Below are positions 1 through 8,470 of a stretch of DNA of 64,000 nt, piece by piece. Made by a program: the position numbers and the translations under genes. The notes below the pieces were generated by a model. The model had not been told where the DNA came from and made no database searches. It saw only the letters and a list, made by a program, of their open reading frames with translations. The stretch is taken from contig NZ_AKJY01000012.1 in assembly GCF_000282115.1 (NCBI RefSeq), forward strand, positions 1 to 64,000, read 5' to 3'. The DNA is from Chryseobacterium populi (lineage in GTDB: Bacteria; Bacteroidota; Bacteroidia; Flavobacteriales; Weeksellaceae). How positions within the stretch are numbered: position 1 is the stretch's first letter; each line of letters opens with the position of its first letter.

Positions 1-1011
1 GGCTGCTTTGGTATCTACGGTGGCTTGCTCCGCCTTTCTTTCCCCTCCCACCATAATTCCGGTATAGAGTATCCGGCCTAGTTTATCATATTTGGTGAAA
101 AACCATTGTCCTTTTTCTTTCAAATTGGTATCCCTGGTCATGACTACCCTGTCCTGTTTATCATATACGATATATTCCCAGCCTTTTCCGGGTAATTTTT
201 TCTCCACCAACCTGTTTTGTCCGTCATATTTATATTGATAGCACAGGTCATTTAATACAGGAGAAGTCAGAGTTCCATTTACTGAAGCCAATGGTGGAAC
301 AACATACGCTAATTGGCCATACTCATTATAAGCATAATAAGTGTCTGCATTCTGGCTCCCGTTTTTCTTTCTTACCAATAGGGTTTGTCCCAATCCGTTT
401 TTATATTCGGTGGTTATATTCCCGTCAGGATCTGTGGCAGAACTTTTAAGAAGCTGGCCTGCAGCATACGTTCCATTATAAGTAATTGTAGTGGAAGTTG
501 CTCCGTCTATCCAGGTGGTAACGGCTGTTATCTTTTTTACTTCGTTTACTGTATTCGCTGAATAGGAGAGATCGAGAGGATGTGCCGACCATATATCTCC
601 TGCAGGAATCATCTTTTTTAAAAGGCTTGCCGGTGAGCTTTCAAGAACTTTTTCAGCGTAGATTTTCTCGGATCCGTATACAGAGCCTGCATTAGCAAGC
701 GGTGAAGTAAATATAGCGCCATTCTGTGTGGCCGCTTGTGGTACCGGAAGATAATCTTCGGTCTGTCTTCCGAACGGGTCATACTTTACATATTTTACAA
801 CATCCTTACCTGTGGGTGTTGCTTTTATATCAACAACCTGCTTTAATCTTCCCAGGCCATCAAAATATTGAACAGTTTCTATTTTTTTGATGCAGTCTGC
901 ATCAAGGCATGTTTTGTTGTACACATAATTTTCTGTAGTACTTGGAGCTGTTTGTGCATAGGATAAACCTCCCATAAACAACAAACTGAATATATTTAAA
1001 ATTTTTCTCAT
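1..1011 (-). CDS. RHS/YD-repeat protein with DUF6443-like N-terminus (partial)
   Basis: Partial gene: the start codon is at 1011 and the frame runs off the left edge, giving 337 visible residues. It opens with a signal peptide (MRKILNIFSLLFMGGLSYAQ) and continues with YD-type repeats such as QYFDGLGRLKQ, KYDPFGRQTEDY, EYKNGLGQTLL and KYDGQNRLVEK, the pattern of RHS-family secreted proteins. The N-terminal region resembles the DUF6443 domain seen in Bacteroidota RHS proteins. It starts 4 bases after the stop of the 923-residue RHS-like gene, so the two are almost certainly cotranscribed. In this family the variable, often toxic, C-terminus comes last and lies outside the window, so activity cannot be judged. 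Confidence 0.8.
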   Translation of the reverse strand, partial: MRKILNIFSLLFMGGLSYAQTAPSTTENYVYNKTCLDADCIKKIETVQYFDGLGRLKQVVDIKATPTGKDVVKYVKYDPFGRQTEDYLPVPQAATQNGAIFTSPLANAGSVYGSEKIYAEKVLESSPASLLKKMIPAGDIWSAHPLDLSYSANTVNEVKKITAVTTWIDGATSTTITYNGTYAAGQLLKSSATDPDGNITTEYKNGLGQTLLVRKKNGSQNADTYYAYNEYGQLAYVVPPLASVNGTLTSPVLNDLCYQYKYDGQNRLVEKKLPGKGWEYIVYDKQDRVVMTRDTNLKEKGQWFFTKYDKLGRILYTGIMVGGERKAEQATVDTKAA

Positions 1012-1015
1012 GATT

Positions 1016-3787
1016 TTAGTGTTTATAGTTGTATCCGTTTTCTTTTAAAAGCTTACCGTTTATATCTTCCACTCTTTGTAATCTTCCGACAGTATCATAT
1101 TTATATACTTCTCTTTGTCCGTTCGGAGAAATGGTTGAGGTAAGTCCTATTAAAGGATCATAGGTATAGGTGGTTACAGAATAATCTTTCATTGCCGCAT
1201 CCTTTCTGAGGTTTTCGAGAGCTGTTATAAGTAAAGGCTCTTTGGTGGGATCTGCAGCATCATTATCGGAAGCTGTAATGGCAGCGGTAACTACAGATAA
1301 CGATGCGATCTGGGCATAGGTAGCTCCCACAACCCTGGCTATAGGTTGAGTTTGATTATATCCGTAAATAATCGCGGTAGGAATACTGTTGGGAGAAACA
1401 ATTTCTCTGGCATTACCTTTAGAGTCATAGCTGGAAATGGTAACTTTGGTAACCGCAGTCTGGCTGTTGAGGTCATAAGCCGTTACAGAAGAGGGATAAA
1501 GGTTTCCCGCATTGTCGTATTTTGTCTCAACTTTTCCGGTGAGTATACTGTTTACCATTGTTTCTGTTTCCAGAGGAACCTCAAGAATATTGGCAGTAAT
1601 CAGTTTAGTATTGGAAAGATCTGAAGCATATTTAATGTTTTTTTCAGTAATGATCCCTTCCGGCGAAGTGTCTTTTATTTTGGACACGCCAAAGTTATAA
1701 GGACTGTATGAGGTTTCTGAAATGCTGGTAAGGCTGGTTGCATTATCAAAGAATGTCTTTGAGGTAATTTTTGCTGATTTTATCCATGCTGATATTGAAT
1801 TGTACCCGGTACAGGTGGTGTACTCAGGAGCTCCGGTGATATTTTCCATGACGTATTCCGTTTCCCGGGATCCGGTCATTACGTTCAGTTTATTGAAATC
1901 TTCCTGTCTATATTGGAGCCCGGAAGAGGTAATATTATAATAAGGCTTTAAATTACCAACGTTTGGAAAATTTTCAGGCATTTTGAAATAATACTTTCCG
2001 TAGCCGATATTATTGGTTGTATCCCCGTAGACTTCCTTTACATTTTTATAAAGTATAACATCATTAATGATCTGGAAATCATCACTTCCACCACAGTTTT
2101 CGGATACATACCTGCCACCGCTTGAGTTATTGGCACTGTCAAACGAATTATAATCATAATTTGTTACCTTTTGAAGTACATCATTAAAATCAAAGTGTTT
2201 GATATTGGCGATTCTTACCCCTGCATCTAATGGAACTGCATTCCTGTAAGGAGCAGGTACTGATTTAATCATGGAATAGCCAATGGTTCCGTTGCCAAAA
2301 CCTGTAATCTCCACCGTATAAGTACCTGTACTTACCGGATATTGTCCACAGGAGTTTGGATTAACAGTTGTAGTTCCTTTTTTCAACGTGAAAGTAATTA
2401 CATGCTCCGGCTGATGAATGGAGTACTGATCATCGTAAACCTGATCGGTCAGCAAACCTATTGTTATCACTGTGGAAGAGGTGATCTGCAGGTTGTAAAG
2501 CTTGGTCTGGTTGGTATCAAAGGTTATCTCAGCCGGGCTGATATATTGAAGGTCAGGATAGGAAAAAACGGTGTTATTCACCTGGAGGTTGGTTCTGTCC
2601 TGATAATATTCATTGGCTTCAAAGTCATAAGTCGTATATCCGCCGCCAGGCAGTGTCATTTTTTTTAAAGTTCCCAAAGTATAGGTACGCGGGCTTTTTG
2701 CAAAAGGAGTACTGCTGCACTCAAAACCAAAATAACTGGAAATAGGGCTATAAGTTCCTGTGGTTGAGCCCTGCTCATCGTACGAAAAGTCTCTTGACTC
2801 TATAACCGCTGAATTTCTGTCAATCTTTTCCACCCTTGATAAAATCCTTTTGTTCTGGTTGACATTATCAATAGGAATATTAAACTGGGAATAAGTAAAT
2901 TTATGTTTGGATATAAGCCTGTTTGATGTGTCAAATAGCGATACATCATTAATCGTATAGGGATCATTAGTTCCGCTATTTTCCTGAAGAGCGTTATAGA
3001 AGTTATTAAATTTCACTTTTCCGAAAGCGGTAGCGATTTCATTCACCTTACAGTTCTGGTATAGGAGAGTAGATGTTCCGTTTTTATATTTAGAATTTTT
3101 ATCATAGGTAAAAGTAGCTACTTCAATATTGCTTTCATCCAGTATACGGGTCAGATAAAAAGATGATTTATAGTAGAACCCGGCTCCGAATAATGACTTG
3201 CTATAGTCGTTAAAAATATACTTAAACCCTTTCTGATCTTTTATGGTAAAAGAGCTTAAAACCAAAGTGGCATTATTGGCCTCCCTGGTATATTCAATTT
3301 TTACATTGGTTCCTGAAATATTGCTTACAGTAAAAGTATTATTAGTGATATCCCTGATAAACTTAAATTTTCCTGAGCTTCCCGGAATATTGTAATAATA
3401 TATATCATCAAAGGTATTCTTAATATAACCTGATTTGGAAGCATCATCATAGATCTCATCCACCTCGCCATTAATCATCCTTGAGATCGTTCCGCCTCTT
3501 GTTAAAAGCCAGCCAAGGCCCACCTCACTTGCCACCTTATTAAACCCGGTATTATACACATGATAGCTTAATGCCACAGGAATATCCAGATTCTTATTAC
3601 TTGTAGGTAAGCTGAATAACGGAAGGGAAATATCAGGTACACCGGTAGATAAAGAAACCGGTGCGTTAATATAAGACGTCATGGATGAAGCAGAAGGTAC
3701 AGGTTCAGCACCATCTCCAAAATTCCGGTCTATCTGTGCACTTCCAAAATTGAATATCAAAATTGATAGTAAAAGTATTTTTTTCAT
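1016..3787 (-). CDS. Secreted RHS/YD-repeat-like protein, 923 aa
   Basis: Large exported protein with a signal peptide (MKKILLLSILIFNFGSAQ). Residues 30-120 (PVSLSTGVPDISLPLFSLPT and following) resemble the opening shell segment of SpvB/RHS-type proteins, and the C-terminal 60 residues hold YD repeats (YTYDPLIGLTSTISPNGQ, YKYDTVGRLQRVEDINGK). It ends in a repeat without any recognisable toxin or RHS core motif, as if it were the first half of a two-gene RHS shell completed by the next gene 4 bases downstream. It lies 6 bases after a short secreted gene, making a three-gene minus-strand operon. Function is unknown: by family it is a secreted or surface polymorphic protein, by inference possibly used in competition. 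Confidence 0.75.
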   Translation of the reverse strand: MKKILLLSILIFNFGSAQIDRNFGDGAEPVPSASSMTSYINAPVSLSTGVPDISLPLFSLPTSNKNLDIPVALSYHVYNTGFNKVASEVGLGWLLTRGGTISRMINGEVDEIYDDASKSGYIKNTFDDIYYYNIPGSSGKFKFIRDITNNTFTVSNISGTNVKIEYTREANNATLVLSSFTIKDQKGFKYIFNDYSKSLFGAGFYYKSSFYLTRILDESNIEVATFTYDKNSKYKNGTSTLLYQNCKVNEIATAFGKVKFNNFYNALQENSGTNDPYTINDVSLFDTSNRLISKHKFTYSQFNIPIDNVNQNKRILSRVEKIDRNSAVIESRDFSYDEQGSTTGTYSPISSYFGFECSSTPFAKSPRTYTLGTLKKMTLPGGGYTTYDFEANEYYQDRTNLQVNNTVFSYPDLQYISPAEITFDTNQTKLYNLQITSSTVITIGLLTDQVYDDQYSIHQPEHVITFTLKKGTTTVNPNSCGQYPVSTGTYTVEITGFGNGTIGYSMIKSVPAPYRNAVPLDAGVRIANIKHFDFNDVLQKVTNYDYNSFDSANNSSGGRYVSENCGGSDDFQIINDVILYKNVKEVYGDTTNNIGYGKYYFKMPENFPNVGNLKPYYNITSSGLQYRQEDFNKLNVMTGSRETEYVMENITGAPEYTTCTGYNSISAWIKSAKITSKTFFDNATSLTSISETSYSPYNFGVSKIKDTSPEGIITEKNIKYASDLSNTKLITANILEVPLETETMVNSILTGKVETKYDNAGNLYPSSVTAYDLNSQTAVTKVTISSYDSKGNAREIVSPNSIPTAIIYGYNQTQPIARVVGATYAQIASLSVVTAAITASDNDAADPTKEPLLITALENLRKDAAMKDYSVTTYTYDPLIGLTSTISPNGQREVYKYDTVGRLQRVEDINGKLLKENGYNYKH

Positions 3788-3793
3788 CGTAGT

Positions 3794-4180
3794 TTATTTT
3801 TTAATCAATTTAGCATTAGCCGTTTTATTCGTATCTGTTTTCACCACCAGGTAAGCTCCCTGGTTCTTCCCTGAGAAATATTTTTCCCAGACTTTTTCAC
3901 CTTGCTGATTGAGTTTAACCAGATGAAAATCGTAACCATTGTGTTGCTTGCTAGCTGAAGATCCGGAGTTGATAGAAGAATCACCCGTACCCTGAGGCTC
4001 CCGAAGGGTACCTGCCTGAATTGAACTCCCTGTAATTAAATACTGCTGATCTATTGTTGTGGTTACCTGGCTCAGGAAATCCTGGGTAGAAGATTTAATG
4101 TCTTTTTGCCATACCACATCCTGGGCAGACACACCCAAAACAGTGCACATTGTAAGTACACCCGTGTAGAGTTTTTTCAT
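3794..4180 (-). CDS. Short secreted protein, likely internally deleted T9SS cargo
   Basis: Residues 1-19 are a signal peptide (MKKLYTGVLTMCTVLGVSAQ). Residues 20-100 (for example YDFHLVKLNQQGEKVWEKYF) match the opening of long Flavobacteriia secreted proteins made of repeated W-x-x-x-F/G beta-propeller-like blades. After EKYFSGKNQ the sequence jumps to GAYLVVKTDTNKTANAKLIKK, which looks like the end of a type A T9SS sorting domain. I infer that the repeats were lost by in-frame deletion, leaving a 128-aa head-to-tail remnant. It is the first gene of the RHS operon. A genuine small lineage-specific protein is the alternative. Confidence 0.6.
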   Translation of the reverse strand: MKKLYTGVLTMCTVLGVSAQDVVWQKDIKSSTQDFLSQVTTTIDQQYLITGSSIQAGTLREPQGTGDSSINSGSSASKQHNGYDFHLVKLNQQGEKVWEKYFSGKNQGAYLVVKTDTNKTANAKLIKK

Positions 4181-4217
4181 ACCTTGTGTTAGTTATTATT
4201 TGTTTTTTAATTTGCTG

Positions 4218-4225
4218 CAAAAGTA
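4218..4225 (-). promoter_or_regulatory. -7 box for the RHS operon
   Basis: On the minus strand this reads TACTTTTG, fitting the Bacteroidota TAnnTTTG -7 consensus, about 40 bases before the start codon of the 128-aa secreted gene. Confidence 0.5.
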
Positions 4226-4360
4226 GTTATTTTATTTCACGGTAAAAAGATGTATATGAAGGATTTAACACAAACTTTTTATCAGTGCAAATGTATCACC
4301 GCAAAGCGACAGAACTTGACGTGTTAGAATGAGTATATCATTAAAATTATTCAAATTCCT

Positions 4361-4368
4361 TATCTTTG
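4361..4368 (+). promoter_or_regulatory. -7 box for queD
   Basis: TATCTTTG fits TAnnTTTG exactly. It ends 4 bases before the ATG at 4373, so the transcript should be nearly leaderless. Confidence 0.55.
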
Positions 4369-4372
4369 CACC

Positions 4373-4819
4373 ATGATACGTATTACAAAAATTTTTACAT
4401 TCGAAACGGCACATGTACTGTATAATTATGATGGGAAATGTAAAAATATGCACGGACATTCCTATAAACTGTTTGTCACAGTAAAAGGAAAGCCTGTAAA
4501 TGATCTGGAGAACCCTAAAAATGGGATGGTTGTAGATTTTGGAGATATTAAAAGTATTGTGAAATCAGAAATTGTTGATGTCTGGGATCATGCAGTTCTT
4601 ATCAACGGGCTTTCTCCTCATAAAGAATTGGGTGAGAGTCTTGAAAATCAGGGGCACAAAGTGATTTATTGTACTTTTCAGCCGACCTGTGAAAATATGC
4701 TGTACGCGATTGCGGCCAAAATAAAATCTAAGCTTCCATCTGAAGTTTCCCTGGCGTATCTTAAGCTTCATGAGACGGAAAACTCTTATGGAGAGTGGTT
4801 TGCAGAAGATAATCAATAA
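4373..4819 (+). CDS. queD: 6-carboxy-5,6,7,8-tetrahydropterin synthase (QueD/PTPS family)
   Basis: 148-aa cytoplasmic enzyme of the 6-pyruvoyl-tetrahydropterin synthase family. QueD converts 7,8-dihydroneopterin triphosphate to 6-carboxytetrahydropterin, the first committed step to queuosine and other 7-deazaguanines after GTP cyclohydrolase. Zinc ligands are visible as H14 (ETAH) and H27/H29 in CKNMHGH, with catalytic C23 in the CxxxHGH arrangement typical of QueD and PTPS. The C-terminal LHETENSYGEW carries the conserved substrate-binding Glu. It is followed 23 bases later by lpxH, probably in the same transcript. Confidence 0.88.
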   Translation: MIRITKIFTFETAHVLYNYDGKCKNMHGHSYKLFVTVKGKPVNDLENPKNGMVVDFGDIKSIVKSEIVDVWDHAVLINGLSPHKELGESLENQGHKVIYCTFQPTCENMLYAIAAKIKSKLPSEVSLAYLKLHETENSYGEWFAEDNQ

Positions 4820-4842
4820 TTTTACCACGAAAAAATTCAACG

Positions 4843-5643
4843 GTGTTAAAAACAATCATCAATTTAGAACCTGGAAAAAAAGTGTATTTCGCTTCGGATC
4901 AGCATTTTGGCGCACCCGATCCTAAAGCGAGTAAAATACGTGAAGAAAAGTTTATCCATTGGATGGACGAGATAAAAGAAGATGCCCAGGTTTTATTTCT
5001 GATGGGTGACCTGTTTGATTTCTGGCATGAATGGAAATATGTAATCCCCAAAGGATATGTACGCGTTCTGGGAAAAATTGCAGAACTGAAAGACCGGGGT
5101 ATTCATGTCTATTTCTTTGTCGGGAACCATGATCTATGGATGAAAGATTATCTGGAAGAGGAAATAGGCTGTACCGTTTTCTATAAAAAGCAATATTTTG
5201 AAATTGCCGGAAAACAGTTTTTACTGGCACATGGAGATGGTTTGGGGCCTGGTGACAAAGGATATAAAAGAATGAAAAAGCTGTTTACCAATCCCATTGC
5301 ACAATGGGCATTTAAATGGCTGCATCCGGATATTGCCATGAAAATTGCACTGTATCTTTCCCAGAAAAATAAAATGATCTCCGGGGAAGAAGACAAAGCT
5401 TTTTTAGGTGAGGATAAAGAATTTCTGGTTATTTATTCAAAAGAAAAACTCAAAACCGAAAAGATCGATTATTTTATTTACGGGCATCGCCATCTTCCTA
5501 TGGTTCTGAGCCTGGAGCAAAATGCAAAATACATCAATCTCGGAGACTGGATCTCCTATTTTACCTATGGCGTTTTTGAGAAAGACTTTGAATTAAAGAC
5601 TTTTAGGGAACTGACAAAAAAAATTACCCCTAAAAAGAGGTAA
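4843..5643 (+). CDS. lpxH: UDP-2,3-diacylglucosamine hydrolase-like metallophosphoesterase (LpxH)
   Basis: 266-aa calcineurin-like metallophosphoesterase. LpxH removes UMP from UDP-2,3-diacylglucosamine in lipid A synthesis at the inner face of the cytoplasmic membrane. The metal motifs appear in order: DQH (D19, H21), GDLFDFWHEW (D56), GNHD near residue 95, LAHGDG, and GHRHLP near 220. The start is a GTG, since no ATG precedes it in frame after the queD stop. Length and motifs fit the Bacteroidota LpxH branch; some genomes label this family simply UDP-2,3-diacylglucosamine diphosphatase. Confidence 0.85.
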   Translation: MLKTIINLEPGKKVYFASDQHFGAPDPKASKIREEKFIHWMDEIKEDAQVLFLMGDLFDFWHEWKYVIPKGYVRVLGKIAELKDRGIHVYFFVGNHDLWMKDYLEEEIGCTVFYKKQYFEIAGKQFLLAHGDGLGPGDKGYKRMKKLFTNPIAQWAFKWLHPDIAMKIALYLSQKNKMISGEEDKAFLGEDKEFLVIYSKEKLKTEKIDYFIYGHRHLPMVLSLEQNAKYINLGDWISYFTYGVFEKDFELKTFRELTKKITPKKR

Positions 5644-5648
5644 TTTCC

Positions 5649-5676
5649 GAATGAATAAATTCATTCTCGTTTTTAA
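5649..5676 (+). terminator. Terminator after lpxH
   Basis: GAATGAA / TTCATTC stem with a TAAA loop, followed by TCGTTTTTAA. Confidence 0.5.
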
Positions 5677-5800
5677 TCCATATTCCGGAAACATCATTGC
5701 AAGAATCTGACCAAAAATTTAAATTAAGATTAAAAAAATATTAAAAATCATATGTTTTTTTATAATGAGTTTAAAATGAGGTCCTAAGAAATAAAAAACA

Positions 5801-6790
5801 TTGAAAGATATATTCAACATACAGACCGAACAGGATTTCCTGAATGCATCATTGGCAACATTTCGTTATCAGTATGAAAATGTTGAGATATACAGGAAGT
5901 TCGTAGATTATCTTAAGATCAATCCTGAAGAAGTGAATGAGCTGCCAAAAATTCCTTTTCTGCCGATAGAGATGTTTAAAAACCACCAGATTCTGGATAA
6001 GAAAGTATCTGCTGATCTCTATTTTCAAAGTTCAGGAACCACACAGATGAATTTATCAAAGCATTTTATTGCAGATGAAAACATTTACCGTGAAAGTATT
6101 TACAAAAGCTTTGAACAGTTTATAGGAAAGCCTGAAGACTTTATTTTTCTCGGTCTTCTGCCAAGCTACCTTGAAAAGCAAAATTCTTCCCTGATTTATA
6201 TGGTGGATTATTTAATGCAAAAATCTGCAAAGCCCGAAAACGGATATTTCCTTTATAATCATTCGGAATTATTTGATCTTTTAAATACCGTGAAAAATAA
6301 AAAAGTAATTCTTTTCGGAGTTTCTTTTGCCCTTTTAGATTTTCTGGATTATTGCCACGCTAAACATAGCAATGAACCCCTGAACTCTTCTGAAAATTTA
6401 ACAGTTATTGAAACCGGTGGAATGAAAGGGAGAAAAGAAGAAATGACAAAAGATGAGCTGCTGAAAATTTTACAGGAAGGTTTTAAAACAGAAAAAATAT
6501 TTTCAGAATATTCAATGACGGAATTGCTTTCACAGGCGTATTCACTGGGAAATAACGAATATGACTGCCCAAACTGGATGCGCATACTCATAAGAAATAC
6601 AGAAGACCCGTTTACTTATGAGAAAGAGGGGAGAACCGGAGCGGTAAATATCATTGATCTTGCAAATATCCATTCCTGTTCTTTTATTGCAACTCAGGAT
6701 CTGGGGAAAACCTTACCTGATGGCAGATTTCAGGTATTGGGGAGGATAGACCATTCTGATATCCGTGGATGCAGCCTGTTGGTGAGTTAA
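5801..6790 (+). CDS. LuxE/acyl-protein synthetase-like acyltransferase
   Basis: 329-aa protein of the LuxE-type acyl-protein synthetase family (adenylate-forming fold). Residues 74-81 (YFQSSGTT) match the phosphate-binding S-S-G-T motif, followed later by SEYSMTELLSQAYS, like the adenylation A5 region, and by GRTGAVNIIDLAN and VLGRIDHSDIRGCSLLVS, the C-terminal hinge. The family activates acyl groups and passes them to a carrier; in Flavobacteriia it is a widespread stand-alone gene of unproven substrate. The start is TTG at 5801. The stop lies inside a heptanucleotide tandem repeat. Confidence 0.75.
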   Translation: MKDIFNIQTEQDFLNASLATFRYQYENVEIYRKFVDYLKINPEEVNELPKIPFLPIEMFKNHQILDKKVSADLYFQSSGTTQMNLSKHFIADENIYRESIYKSFEQFIGKPEDFIFLGLLPSYLEKQNSSLIYMVDYLMQKSAKPENGYFLYNHSELFDLLNTVKNKKVILFGVSFALLDFLDYCHAKHSNEPLNSSENLTVIETGGMKGRKEEMTKDELLKILQEGFKTEKIFSEYSMTELLSQAYSLGNNEYDCPNWMRILIRNTEDPFTYEKEGRTGAVNIIDLANIHSCSFIATQDLGKTLPDGRFQVLGRIDHSDIRGCSLLVS

Positions 6791-6824
6791 GAGTTATGAG
6801 TTAAGAGTTAAGAGTTAAGAGTTT
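6784..6824. repeat. Heptanucleotide tandem repeat GAGTTAA
   Basis: Six consecutive 7-base units (GAGTTAA with one GAGTTAT, the last ending GAGTTT). The first unit contains the stop codon of the LuxE-like gene. A looser relative occurs near 26805-26835. Confidence 0.8.
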
Positions 6825-6900
6825 CAGGATTGATTTAACTTTTTTTTGGCAAACTCATGATTTAAACTCAAAACTTAGATTTTGAATCTTTCAAAGAAAT

Positions 6901-7446
6901 ATGTTAAAAATAGAAGAACTTGTTCATGCATATATTCATTCTCATTGTGATTTTGAGAAAGAAATTGTTCTTACCAATCATTTTCATTCCGATTGGGAAG
7001 CTGATGTGCTGGTTATTGATGCGGCAGGTTCCAGCCATGAAATTGAAATCAAACTTTCAAAAAGTGATTTTAAAAACGATTTCAAAAAATCTTATATCAA
7101 TACCAATACAGGCGAAAAATTTTTAAAACATGATAAGATTTCCTGTGGCGATTATGTATGTAATGCATTCAGCTTTCTCCTTCCGATGGGGATGATCGGG
7201 CATTCTGTGATCCCGGAACATTGCGGAATTATTGAATTTTATCATAATGAAGATAATTGGACCACCGAATTCTACCTGATCCGCCAGCCTAAAAAAGTGC
7301 ATGAAGATTCTTACTGGAAGCTGAATGATAAAGACCTTTTTATCCGGAAAATGGCGCTGAATCTAATTCAGCGGAAAATGGAAGTCAAAGGAAAATACGA
7401 AGAGCTTATTTTTAAAAATCCTTTTGATATAAAAAAATTAAGGTAA
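6901..7446 (+). CDS. Uncharacterised protein with PD-(D/E)XK nuclease-like core
   Basis: 181-aa cytoplasmic protein with no confident family name. Residues 30-51 read as a restriction-endonuclease-like core: D35 in WEADVLVID, then HEIEIK with E49-x-K51, followed by basic residues (KSDFKNDFKKSY). The spacing D-x13-ExK fits the PD-(D/E)XK superfamily, which includes MmcB-like DNA repair proteins. No HTH or membrane segment is visible. It stands alone between a LuxE-like gene and convergent aqpZ, so context gives no further hint. A nucleic-acid-cleaving or DNA repair role is inference. Confidence 0.55.
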   Translation: MLKIEELVHAYIHSHCDFEKEIVLTNHFHSDWEADVLVIDAAGSSHEIEIKLSKSDFKNDFKKSYINTNTGEKFLKHDKISCGDYVCNAFSFLLPMGMIGHSVIPEHCGIIEFYHNEDNWTTEFYLIRQPKKVHEDSYWKLNDKDLFIRKMALNLIQRKMEVKGKYEELIFKNPFDIKKLR

Positions 7447-7483
7447 ACAGGTTCTCTCTTTCTGTTTTCTGGTAAAAATAAAA

Positions 7484-7505
7484 AACTATCTCAAATGAGA
7501 TAGTT
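7484..7505 (-). terminator. Terminator of aqpZ
   Basis: Perfect 9-bp stem AACTATCTC / GAGATAGTT with an AAAT loop. On the minus strand it is followed by a T-rich run, so it serves aqpZ. Confidence 0.75.
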
Positions 7506-7531
7506 GATGGTAATATTTATTGGAAATAAAT

Positions 7532-8260
7532 TTATGCTGTTTCTTCGTTCTGATCTTTCTGAAGTAAGAATTTATAAACTAATCCGCCAACAACTCCACC
7601 AAGAATCGGGGCTGCCCAGAACAGCCAAAGCTGTGACATGGCAAGGCCACCTACGAAAACAGCCTGAGATAAAGATCTGGCAGGATTTACAGAAGTATTG
7701 GTAATAGGAATTGAAATTAAATGGATCAGTGTTAAAGCTAAACCGATAGCAATGCCTGCAAACTTTCCGTTTGCCCATCTGTCGGTTGCTCCCATAATAA
7801 CGATCAGGAAAAATGCAGTTAACAGGAATTCTGTCAGAAATGCGGCTCCCATGCTGAATGCTTTACCATTGTAAACCGCTTCTGCATAAAAATTGGATGC
7901 AAAATCTCCGGGTTTTGTAAAGCTGGTTGCTCCGGCCCCGTTCAGAATGACATACAAGCAGCCGGCTGCAATGATTGCCCCGATACACTGTGCAACAATG
8001 TAAGGGATAAGATCTTTTGCAGGAAATCTTCCACCTGCTACAAGGCCAACAGAAACTGCAGGATTGAAATGCCCGCCTGAAATATGCCCTACAGCATATG
8101 CCATCGTAAGTACAGTGAGCCCGAAAGCTAATGCTACTCCAACGAGTCCGATTCCGATGTCGGGAACTCCGGCGGCAAAAATTGCGCTTCCACAGCCACC
8201 GAAAACAAGCCAAAAAGTGCCGAAAAATTCAGCAAATAGTTTTTTTATCATAATGTTCAT
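7532..8260 (-). CDS. aqpZ: Aquaporin Z
   Basis: 242-aa inner-membrane water channel of the MIP family with six membrane helices and both NPA half-helix motifs, HFNPAVSVG (N66-P67-A68) and TSVNPARSL (N192-P193-A194). The conserved pore Arg follows the second motif (R195), and the sequence [11 protein letters not shown] is characteristic of AqpZ rather than glycerol facilitators. Two Met codons compete at 8260 and 8251; the upstream one leaves about 14 bases from the -7 box. A long inverted repeat overlaps its promoter. Confidence 0.92.
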   Translation of the reverse strand: MNIMIKKLFAEFFGTFWLVFGGCGSAIFAAGVPDIGIGLVGVALAFGLTVLTMAYAVGHISGGHFNPAVSVGLVAGGRFPAKDLIPYIVAQCIGAIIAAGCLYVILNGAGATSFTKPGDFASNFYAEAVYNGKAFSMGAAFLTEFLLTAFFLIVIMGATDRWANGKFAGIAIGLALTLIHLISIPITNTSVNPARSLSQAVFVGGLAMSQLWLFWAAPILGGVVGGLVYKFLLQKDQNEETA

Positions 8261-8274
8261 TTTTTATAGTTAAC

Positions 8275-8282
8275 CAAATTTA
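8275..8282 (-). promoter_or_regulatory. -7 box for aqpZ
   Basis: Minus strand reads TAAATTTG, an exact TAnnTTTG match, 14 bases upstream of the start codon and overlapping the left arm of an inverted repeat. Confidence 0.6.
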
Positions 8283-8314
8283 ACTTTTAAATTTCGAATA
8301 TAAAAGTTAAATTT
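8276..8314. repeat. 14-bp inverted repeat at the aqpZ promoter
   Basis: AAATTTAACTTTTA at 8276-8289 and its exact reverse complement at 8301-8314, separated by 11 bases. The promoter-proximal arm covers the -7 box, so a repressor bound here would block aqpZ. The sequence is pure A/T apart from one C/G pair per arm, so chance cannot be excluded. Confidence 0.5.
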
Positions 8315-8470
8315 TTAATATAATCATGGAAAAAGATAGTCCTGAATGTGATTTTGGTGAAAGTTTGTGTGATTTTGTTGTAAAATGTATTTTAACTACA
8401 TTGGTATTATAGTTGAATTGTATACCATAAATGTTTATTTTTCGTTTAAAAAAATTAAAAAAACATCCGA

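Noticed and set aside
1346..2668. Plus-strand open frames inside the RHS gene (for example 2342-2668)
   Set aside because: Antisense to a long, intact coding frame with YD-repeat sequence; no signal or promoter.
6784..6824. Heptad repeat taken as a CRISPR array
   Set aside because: Units are 7 bases with no spacers.
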